A model generated the notes under the pieces. The model saw only the letters and a program-made list of their open reading frames with translations, did not search any database and was not told where the DNA came from. A stretch of 5,016 nucleotides of DNA from an uncultured Devosia sp. GTDB taxonomy: Bacteria; Pseudomonadota; Alphaproteobacteria; Rhizobiales; Devosiaceae. The stretch is from assembly GCA_934553185.1 (NCBI GenBank), contig CAKTFF010000197.1, positions 1-5,016 on the forward strand, read 5' to 3'. Numbering within the stretch: position 1 is the first letter of the stretch; the number at the start of each line of letters is the position of its first letter. Of this stretch, positions 1 through 5,016 are shown one piece after another. A program made the translations under genes and the position numbers.

Positions 1-310
1 CAGCGCGCAGCACCTGGTCGAGCAGCAGGTCGTCCTCGAAGCCCACCCCACTGGCCTTGACCACGATGTCGGCATCGCCCGCCTTCTGGGCAACATGCTT
101 GAGCGCGTCGACCGTGCCCTCATAAACCACGACCTTGCACCAGTCGGGCGGCTCGATGTCGCGGTTCTTTTGCCGGTCATACACATCGGGCTCATAGAAG
201 GTGATGTCGTAGCCCTTCTCGCTCAGCGCCCGCAGCATGCCCCGGTAATAGGTCGCGGCGCCGTTCCAATAGGCCGACAGGAGGCTTGAGCCGTAAAAAG
301 CGATCTTCAT
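1..310 (-). CDS. CgeB-like glycosyltransferase, N-terminal part (cut by window edge)
   Basis: Only the first 103 codons are present; the gene continues beyond position 1. I translated it by hand from the ATG at 310-308. It begins MKIAFYGSSLLSAYWNGAAT and continues with RGMLRALSEKGYDITFYEPD (residues 23-42), then a DRQKNRDIEPPDW stretch (45-57) and DADIVVKASGVGFEDD (79-94). This is the N-terminal Rossmann half seen in proteins annotated as CgeB-family glycosyltransferases, whose catalytic C-terminal half would lie off the edge. The start is supported by GGAAAGG (324-318) seven bases upstream and by a 4-base ATGA overlap with the stop of the preceding gene. It aligns without gaps to the first 42 residues of that neighbour, sharing for example F5-Y6, S9-L10, S12, R23-G24, R27, G33 and E40-P41. 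Donor and acceptor sugars are unknown. Family assignment is fairly sure; completeness cannot be judged. Confidence 0.87.
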   Translation of the reverse strand, partial: MKIAFYGSSLLSAYWNGAATYYRGMLRALSEKGYDITFYEPDVYDRQKNRDIEPPDWCKVVVYEGTVDALKHVAQKAGDADIVVKASGVGFEDDLLLDQVLRA

Positions 311-1437
311 TGCGCAGCCTTTCCGGCATCGAGTTTCTGCAGAACGCGGGCGCTGCCCACCTGGCCCAGGATTTCCAGCAGTTCATCCACACGATGGCGG
401 CAGGTATGGCGCGCCAGAATGGTTTCGCGCCCACTTGCGGCCAGGTCCTCGCCGATCGCCGGATCGCCCATCACATCGCGGAGCAGCCGCTGCATCTGGG
501 CGCCATCGGCGGCAAACAGGAAGTCTTGTCCCGCTCGGAACAGCTTTTCGCTGTCGCTCCAGGGGGCGCTGATCAGCGGAATGCCGCAGGCCAGGGCCTC
601 GAACATGCGGATGGTGGGAATGCCGGGCAGCGACTGCACATAGGGCCGCCGGGGGATATGGACGGTCACCCGATGGCGGGCAAAAGCCTTGGGCGCATCG
701 GCATTGGCGATCCAGCCGCCATAATCAAGGCCAGCCTGGCGCACCGCGTCGATGGCGTGGGCCGGGTAGCGCACCCCGCGCACCGTTCCGTCCAGACCCA
801 AAGCTGCCGCAGGCTGGATCAGGAACTGGTCGATCTCGGCACTGCGCTCGTCGTCGCCCCAGTTGCCGATCCAGATCAGGTCATGCTCGCGCGCGATTTT
901 CGGCATGGGGTGAAACAGCGCGTCGTCGGCCGCTTCGTGCCAGGTAAACACCTGCTTGCCCCAGCCGGCTTGGAGATAGCGCTCGCGCAGCGTTTCGCCA
1001 AAGGCCAGAACGCCGTCATAATCGACAAGGGTCAGACCCGCGATATCGCCCTCCGCCGAAACGGCGCGGTGATGGGTGTCATGAAACAGCAAAGTCCATT
1101 CGGCCCCGTCGCGGCGCAACTGCCCGATCTTGGCCACTAGCGCCGGCTCAGTCCATTCATGCACCACAACAACGTCGGCGCCGTCGAGCGCCGCTGCGTG
1201 GTCGAAATCGGCCCCATAGCTTTGCGAGCGCAACTCGGGGAAATCCTCGGCAAAGCGCGCAATGGCCGCTTCGCCCTGTGTCTCCAGCAGGTTCTGCCGG
1301 CTCCAGGCGCCTTCGGGTTCGAGCGCCAGCGCCTCGTGGCCGCGCCGCACCAGGTCACGCATCACCCCACGCAGGAAATGGGCATTGCCATGGTTCCAGT
1401 CTGAGACGAGGGAATGGGTATAGAAAATAAATCGCAT
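307..1437 (-). CDS. CgeB-like glycosyltransferase (GT-B fold)
   Basis: Predicted 376-residue cytoplasmic glycosyltransferase with no signal peptide or membrane segment. The N-terminal Rossmann half opens with FYTHSLVSDW (residues 5-14), followed by VVHEW (91-95) and LFHDTHHR (117-124). The C-terminal nucleotide-sugar-binding half has a linker WHEAADDALFHP (166-177), WIGNWGDDER (189-198), VHIPRRPY (259-266) and the signature GIPTIRMFEALACGIPLIS (272-290), typical of the CgeB/Glyco_trans_1_2 type. Length fits the family. The frame is open back to 1578, but the ATG at 1437 is the better start: the conserved fold begins there, GAGG (1446-1443) lies five bases upstream, and the extra 47 codons would overlap the upstream gene and read as Arg/Pro-rich noise. 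It starts 7 bases after the GT4 gene's stop, and its TGA overlaps the next gene's ATG. Family assignment is firm; sugar and acceptor are not known. Bacillus CgeB is linked to the spore surface, but distant homologues in non-sporulating bacteria are common, so no sporulation role is implied. Confidence 0.93.
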   Translation of the reverse strand: MRFIFYTHSLVSDWNHGNAHFLRGVMRDLVRRGHEALALEPEGAWSRQNLLETQGEAAIARFAEDFPELRSQSYGADFDHAAALDGADVVVVHEWTEPALVAKIGQLRRDGAEWTLLFHDTHHRAVSAEGDIAGLTLVDYDGVLAFGETLRERYLQAGWGKQVFTWHEAADDALFHPMPKIAREHDLIWIGNWGDDERSAEIDQFLIQPAAALGLDGTVRGVRYPAHAIDAVRQAGLDYGGWIANADAPKAFARHRVTVHIPRRPYVQSLPGIPTIRMFEALACGIPLISAPWSDSEKLFRAGQDFLFAADGAQMQRLLRDVMGDPAIGEDLAASGRETILARHTCRHRVDELLEILGQVGSARVLQKLDAGKAAQ

Positions 1438-1444
1438 CGGCGCC

Positions 1445-2590
1445 TCACGCAAACTCAAGGGCGCGGACGCCACGAACGCGGTCATACACCGCCTGCATGG
1501 ACCGGGCCTGCCGCTCCAGCGTGTACTCGGCCGCACGCTTTTGCGCACGTGTCGACAATTCCTGCCGCAAGGCAGCATCGCCCGCCAGCCGGTTCAATGC
1601 CTCGGCAAAAAGGTCGACATCATTGGCCGGGGCAAACAGCGCAGCGTCGTTCCACAATTCTCGATAGGTCGGAATATCGGCAAGCACCAGCGCCGCCCCC
1701 ACCTGTGCAGCCTCGAGCGGCGCCAGGCCAAAAGGCTCATAAATCGACGGCGATGCCACAATCGCCGCTTCGCTCATGCGTTGAAGGATTTCGCCATGCG
1801 CCAACTCACCAAGCGCTTGGGCATTGGCGATGGTGAACTGCTGCCCGTTGGGGCCGCGCACCGAGCCGGCCATGACCACCGGCCAGCTTGCCTGGCCCGC
1901 TGCTGCATCGAGCACGGCGCCATTCTTGCCTTCGTCCCACCAGCGTCCCGCGGCAAACACGACATTCGTCTTGTCGGCGCTCCCCGCCACCGGCCGGGCG
2001 CCGTTATACACGACGTCAAGATTTGCGATCGGCCCATAGCTGTCGACCAGCATTGCCGCATGCGCCCTGCTCGGCGCCAGCACAAGATTAGCCCCATCAA
2101 GCCCTTGGCGATTGCGCCGGAACTGCCATTGCCAATCGGGCGGTACCGCGCTTTGCCGCACGGCGGCAAACCAGGTGACGACGCAGGAATGGGACACCAC
2201 CAGCACCGGCACGGGCAGCACCAGCCCGCAGGCCTGCGACGGCAGATTGAGATGCACCATGTCGATGTCGCTGTCGGTCACAAGGGCGCGCAACAGCTCA
2301 GGAACGACGTCCAGTTCGCTCTCGTGCCCCGCCGTCCAGTCAAGCGGCGCATCAAACCAGACAACGCGCCCAAGCGCCTCGGCTTCACGCTGCTGCGCCC
2401 CCGACGGACGCGGGCCAAAGCCGGCAAAGGTGAACCGATAGCCCAGCAGCCCAAGCCCTTCGGCCAGGTCCATGGCATAGCGCCAGACGCCGCCAACGGC
2501 ATCCAGCGTCATCAGCACATGGCCGGCCCCTTCACGGTGGTCTTGGTAAGCGGTTCCTGTTGCGCCCGAGCCCTCTATGCCAACCCTCAT
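1445..2590 (-). CDS. GT4-family glycosyltransferase (GT-B fold)
   Basis: Predicted 381-residue retaining glycosyltransferase that would move a sugar from a nucleotide donor to an unknown acceptor. Seen in order: MTLDAVGGVWRYAMDLAEGL (residues 27-46), the usual N-terminal glycine-loop strand/helix of GT4 enzymes; VVSHSC (131-136); APSRAHA (172-178); VVYNGA (193-198); GRWWDEGKN (215-223), where the C-terminal Rossmann domain begins; and SIYEPFGLAPLEAAQ (282-296), which holds the E-x7-E motif (E285, E293) that contacts the donor in this family. No membrane segments. The start is uncertain. The ATG at 2590 gives an ATGA overlap with the epimerase stop, matching other junctions here, but adds 24-26 residues (MRVGIEGSGATG...) that do not look like part of the fold and has only a weak ribosome site. 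A GTG at 2518-2516 has a strong site (GAAGGGG) and puts the protein's start right at the family's usual N-terminus; ATG 2512 is a third option. Family is secure; specificity unknown. Confidence 0.93.
   Translation of the reverse strand: MRVGIEGSGATGTAYQDHREGAGHVLMTLDAVGGVWRYAMDLAEGLGLLGYRFTFAGFGPRPSGAQQREAEALGRVVWFDAPLDWTAGHESELDVVPELLRALVTDSDIDMVHLNLPSQACGLVLPVPVLVVSHSCVVTWFAAVRQSAVPPDWQWQFRRNRQGLDGANLVLAPSRAHAAMLVDSYGPIANLDVVYNGARPVAGSADKTNVVFAAGRWWDEGKNGAVLDAAAGQASWPVVMAGSVRGPNGQQFTIANAQALGELAHGEILQRMSEAAIVASPSIYEPFGLAPLEAAQVGAALVLADIPTYRELWNDAALFAPANDVDLFAEALNRLAGDAALRQELSTRAQKRAAEYTLERQARSMQAVYDRVRGVRALEFA
2519..2533 (-). promoter_or_regulatory. Strong internal Shine-Dalgarno ahead of an alternative GTG start
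   Basis: On the minus strand, GAAGGGG (2533-2527) is followed by eight bases and then GTG (2518-2516). That codon lies in the GT4 glycosyltransferase frame and would give a protein beginning (M)LMTLDAVGGVW, the usual start of this family. By contrast, the sequence just before ATG 2590 (CGGGCGAGCGC) holds only a poor match to the anti-Shine-Dalgarno. This site therefore bears directly on which start is used. Site strength and spacing are seen; its use is inferred. Confidence 0.45.
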
Positions 2591-3657
2591 GCGCTCGCCC
2601 GTGCACTCAGCCGGGGCCCGGCCTCGCCGCTTTCCAGCCACTGGGCCAGATCACGCAGGCCGTCGCGCCAGCCCACACTGGCATTCCAGCCCAGCTCGGC
2701 TTCAAGGCGGCTGGTTTCGGCCACGAAATACAGCTGGTCGCCCTCGCGCCAGTCACTGCGCTCGATCACCGTGCCTTTTTGGACGATCTGCTCGATCTCG
2801 CGCAGCACCATGTTGAGGCTGACCGCATTGCGCGGCCCCCCACCCAGGTTGAAGGCGCGCCCTTTGACGTTTTGGATATTGGCCAGGATGGCGCGATAGG
2901 CGGCCACGGCATCACGCACATGCAAAACGTCGCGTACCTGTTTGCCGTCACCAAAAATGGTGATGGTTTCGCCGCGCAGCGCCCGGATGAGGAAATGGGC
3001 GACCCAGCCCTGGTCTTCGGTGCCGAACTGACGGGGACCATAGATGCAGCTCATGCGCAAAACGGCCGTGGGCAGGTCATAGGAGCGCGCATAGTCGAGC
3101 ACATACTGGTCCGCGACGCCTTTCGAGCACCCATAGGGCGTGCAGAAGTCGAGCTTGCGATCCTCGTTGATGCCACGCGCCCGCACCAGCTCGTCGGCCG
3201 GAGCATGGCGGCCGTCCAGCTCCACCATGCGCAGATCGCCCAGGTCACCATACACCTTGTTGGTGCTGGCAAAGATCACTGGCGCCTTGTTGCCGGCCTT
3301 GCGCACCCCTTCAAGCACGTTGAACGTGCCGCGGGCATTGATTTCGAAATCCTCGGATGGATCGAGAAGGCTCGTCGTCACTGCCGTTTGCGCGGCCAGG
3401 TGAAACACCGCACCGGCATCGGCCAGCGCCCGCTCAACCGCCCCCCCGTCGCGAACGTCGGCAATGAGGACGGTCAGCCGGTCGCCATGGCGGCTTTCCA
3501 GCCAGTCGAGGTTGTGGCGGACGCCGCCGCGGCTGAGATTGTCGAACACGGTAACCTTGTGCCCGTCCGACAGCAGCGCATCGGCCAGGTTCGAGCCGAT
3601 GAACCCGGCGCCCCCGGTGACAACGATCGGCCCGTGATCGGGGTGTGCTTGGCTCAT
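2587..3657 (-). CDS. NAD-dependent sugar epimerase, CDP-paratose 2-epimerase-like (extended SDR)
   Basis: Predicted 356-residue extended short-chain dehydrogenase/reductase. It has the NAD-binding GGAGFIG (residues 15-21), the acidic residue D39 after strand 2 in VFDNLSRGG, ADVRD (66-70), HLAAQ (86-90), STNKVYGDL (131-139) with the active-site T132, and the catalytic YGCSK (Y175, K179). RMSCIYGPRQFGTEDQGW (201-218), GDGKQVRDVLH (236-246) and NLGGGPRNAVSL (270-281) follow. STNKVYGDL, PYGCSKG, RQFxTxDQGWV and GKQVRDVLH are, from memory, hallmarks of CDP-paratose 2-epimerase (tyvelose epimerase, TyvE/RfbE), which inverts C2 of CDP-paratose to give CDP-tyvelose. The subfamily match is strong, but none of the CDP-3,6-dideoxyhexose genes that would make that substrate is in the window, so the true substrate may be a different nucleotide sugar. 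Start: ATG 3657 overlaps the previous gene's TGA, with GAGG (3670-3667) nine bases upstream. Its own TGA overlaps the ATG at 2590. Confidence 0.94.
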   Translation of the reverse strand: MSQAHPDHGPIVVTGGAGFIGSNLADALLSDGHKVTVFDNLSRGGVRHNLDWLESRHGDRLTVLIADVRDGGAVERALADAGAVFHLAAQTAVTTSLLDPSEDFEINARGTFNVLEGVRKAGNKAPVIFASTNKVYGDLGDLRMVELDGRHAPADELVRARGINEDRKLDFCTPYGCSKGVADQYVLDYARSYDLPTAVLRMSCIYGPRQFGTEDQGWVAHFLIRALRGETITIFGDGKQVRDVLHVRDAVAAYRAILANIQNVKGRAFNLGGGPRNAVSLNMVLREIEQIVQKGTVIERSDWREGDQLYFVAETSRLEAELGWNASVGWRDGLRDLAQWLESGEAGPRLSARASA

Positions 3658-4760
3658 GATACCAGGCCTCGCTCTTCGAGCTGGCGGCGCATCTCGGCGC
3701 CACGGTCCACGGCCTGCGCTTCACGCACCCACTCGGCCACTTCGCCCAGCGTGTCCTCAAGGCGGAACTGCGGCTCGAAGCCAAGCAGTTCGCGGGCCTT
3801 GCCGATATCGGCAAAGCAGTTGCGGATATCGCCCGAGCGCGCCTTGCCCATGATTTCGGGCCCAAGCTGCGGCACGCCCATGGCGCCGGCCAGCATGGTG
3901 GCGATGTCGGCAATGGCATAGGCATTGCCCGAACCGATATTGATCACATGGCCGGCGGCCGATTGCTGCTCCAGCGCCAGCCGGAAGGCCCGCGCCACAT
4001 CGCGCACATGCACGAAGTCGCGCTTCTGCCGACCGTCCTCGAAAATCGTCGGTTGCTGCCCGTTGATCAGGCGCGCGGCAAAATTGGCTAGAACGCCGGT
4101 ATAAGGGTTGGACAGCGCCTGGCCGGGGCCAAACACGTTGAACAGGCGCAGCGCCACGGCATCTACGTTGTAGGCTTCGCCGAAAATCAGCACCTGCCGC
4201 TCCTGCGCATATTTGGTCAGCGCATAGATGGACGCCAGATCGACCGGCTTGTGCTCGTCGGTGGGCACCGGCACCAGATGCTCACCGTTTGCGCCCTTGG
4301 GGTCCCAGTTGCCGGCCTTGATGTCGGACGGGCGGCGGCGTGCCGAAGCGGAAAGGACGCCGCTGTCGTTCTGGTACAGCCCTTCGCCGTAAACGCTCAT
4401 GGACGAGGCAACGACCACCTTCTTGATCGGCGTGCCGATCATGGCTTCCAGCAGCACGGCCGTGCCGAGGTCATTGCCGCCCACATAGCGGGCGATTTCA
4501 TACATGGACTGGCCGACGCCGACTTCGGCTGCCAGGTGAATGACGCCATCGACGCCCGCAAGCGCTTCTGTGACGGCGCCCTTGTCCCGGACGTCGGCGC
4601 GGATCACCTCGGCGCCAGCTGGTACGGCAGCGGCGGCATCGCCATGGACCTGATCGATCAGGCTGTCGAGGATGCGAACATTATAACCATGCTCGATCAG
4701 TTCCTGGGTGACGTAACGTCCGATAAAGCCGCATCCACCAGTCACCAAAATCTGTTTCAT
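3654..4760 (-). CDS. NAD-dependent sugar-nucleotide epimerase, dTDP-L-rhamnose 4-epimerase-like (extended SDR)
   Basis: Predicted 368-residue extended SDR and first gene of the operon. Visible features are the NAD-binding TGGCGFIG (residues 7-14), D32 closing strand 2 in RILDSL, ADVRD (55-59), HLAAEVGVGQSMYEI (75-89), ASSMSVYGEG (118-127) with S120, catalytic YALTK (Y179, K183), RLFNVFGPGQ (205-214), GRQKRDFVHVRD (243-254) and INIGSG (273-278). The LDxLxxQVHG, HLAAxVGVGQSMYEI and SSMSVYGEG pattern, together with a long insertion before the catalytic tyrosine (about 126-178), recalls dTDP-L-rhamnose 4-epimerases (dTDP-L-rhamnose to dTDP-6-deoxy-L-talose). In those proteins, as I remember them, the insertion carries cysteine pairs; here it has none, so substrate and exact reaction are open. 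The frame is open to 4865, but ATG 4760 fits: the fold starts at residue 2, and upstream codons read as unstructured sequence. Its ribosome site is weak (GGACGGAC just upstream). It overlaps the next gene by ATGA. Confidence 0.93.
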   Translation of the reverse strand: MKQILVTGGCGFIGRYVTQELIEHGYNVRILDSLIDQVHGDAAAAVPAGAEVIRADVRDKGAVTEALAGVDGVIHLAAEVGVGQSMYEIARYVGGNDLGTAVLLEAMIGTPIKKVVVASSMSVYGEGLYQNDSGVLSASARRRPSDIKAGNWDPKGANGEHLVPVPTDEHKPVDLASIYALTKYAQERQVLIFGEAYNVDAVALRLFNVFGPGQALSNPYTGVLANFAARLINGQQPTIFEDGRQKRDFVHVRDVARAFRLALEQQSAAGHVINIGSGNAYAIADIATMLAGAMGVPQLGPEIMGKARSGDIRNCFADIGKARELLGFEPQFRLEDTLGEVAEWVREAQAVDRGAEMRRQLEERGLVS

Positions 4761-4911
4761 GTCCGTCCATCTGCAAGGTAAGTAGCTCAAGCCCAAAGCG
4801 TCTGCCTGGGCGCCAAGTTCCGTCGCCGGCCATTTCCGGCGCCCCGAACCATATTGCTCCTGCATCTTCTTCGTCTACCCACACAAGGGCAAAGACAGGC
4901 GAATCTACAGC

Positions 4912-4927
4912 TAAGCTACAAAGCTTA
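4912..4927. repeat. Short inverted repeat in the upstream region
   Basis: TAAGCT (4912-4917) and AGCTTA (4922-4927) form a perfect 6-base inverted repeat around a 4-base spacer (ACAA). One arm coincides with the candidate -10 box, so it could be an operator half-site pair for a dimeric regulator. It is short enough to arise by chance, and no T-run follows on either strand, so it is not a terminator. Confidence 0.3.
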
Positions 4928-4951
4928 CCCGATTTTGCCGGGCCGACCCAA
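4922..4951 (-). promoter_or_regulatory. Weak candidate promoter for the operon
   Basis: Reading the minus strand, TTGGGT (4951-4946) could be a -35 box and TAAGCT (4927-4922) a -10 box, 18 bases apart. TTG matches the -35 core; the -10 shares only T, A and final T with TATAAT. It is the best-spaced pair I found by eye in the gap, in the most A/T-rich part, and would start a leader of about 150 bases. This is a guess from sequence; other weak TTG boxes exist nearby. Confidence 0.2.
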
Positions 4952-5016
4952 CCCGCAGTAGCCCTCTTCCCCCAGCTTCAAGCCTATCTTGGGTTACGGA
5001 AAGGTGCGTCGATTAG

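Larger units (their letters stand above)
4761..5016 (-). other. Non-coding upstream/leader region of the sugar operon
   Basis: These 256 bases precede the first gene. Neither strand shows a convincing coding frame, an RNA gene or a terminator. The region is somewhat richer in A and T around 4900-4935 than the coding sequence, as expected for a promoter. It presumably holds the operon promoter and a leader of about 150 bases. A GC-rich 6-base inverted repeat (4824-4829 and 4836-4841, 6-base loop) could form a small hairpin in the leader but is followed by no T-run. No divergent gene starts within the window. Confidence 0.6.

Noticed and set aside
286..1140. Plus-strand open frame (284 codons) antisense to the CgeB-like gene
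   Set aside because: No domain or ribosome site recognised; the opposite strand carries conserved glycosyltransferase motifs throughout.
1541..2899. Long plus-strand open frame (452 codons) antisense to the GT4 gene and part of an epimerase
   Set aside because: Same reasoning: low-information antisense sequence over a clear glycosyltransferase. It also crosses a gene junction.
2560..3921. Long plus-strand open frame (453 codons) antisense to both epimerase genes
   Set aside because: It lies opposite two genes with clear SDR motifs. Its translation is rich in His, Arg, Pro and Ala with no recognisable domain, as expected of an antisense frame in GC-rich DNA.
4824..4841. GC-rich inverted repeat CGCCGG-CCATTT-CCGGCG as a terminator
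   Set aside because: The stem is only six pairs and no T-run follows on either strand, so it does not look like an intrinsic terminator.
4761..4865. 35-codon N-terminal extension of the first epimerase from an ATG at 4865
   Set aside because: The NAD-binding strand normally starts within a few residues of the N-terminus, and ATG 4760 gives exactly that. The extension has no recognisable sequence.
4681..4884. Possible 67-codon leader peptide on the minus strand overlapping the first epimerase start
   Set aside because: It is an out-of-frame opening that runs well into the epimerase gene. No convincing ribosome site or attenuator structure follows it.

Overview
This window is a GC-rich bacterial sequence with all its genes on the minus strand. 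It reads right to left as one five-gene cluster for making and transferring sugars. The base composition, tight gene packing and gene content suit a GC-rich proteobacterium, most likely an alphaproteobacterium, but no marker gene fixes the taxon, so this is inference.

Layout in transcription order. Positions 5016-4761 are a non-coding upstream region with a weak candidate promoter. Next come an extended-SDR sugar-nucleotide epimerase related to dTDP-L-rhamnose 4-epimerases (4760-3654), a second extended SDR that closely resembles CDP-paratose 2-epimerase (3657-2587), a GT4 GT-B-fold glycosyltransferase (2590-1445), a CgeB-like glycosyltransferase (1437-307), and the first 103 codons of a second CgeB-like protein (310-1, running off the left edge). 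Three of the four gene junctions are 4-base ATGA stop/start overlaps. The fourth is a 7-base gap with a Shine-Dalgarno sequence that overlaps the upstream stop codon. This is strong evidence for a single, translationally coupled operon.

The likely shared job is to make one or two modified nucleotide sugars (the epimerases) and add them to an acceptor such as an exopolysaccharide, O-antigen or other glycoconjugate (the glycosyltransferases). The acceptor, the real sugar and any export genes lie outside the window or cannot be read from it. No RNA genes, mobile elements, CRISPR arrays or convincing terminators were seen. The most notable points are the unusual pairing of the two epimerase types, an insertion in the first epimerase that lacks the cysteines expected in this subfamily, the tandem CgeB-like pair, and an uncertain start for the GT4 enzyme.
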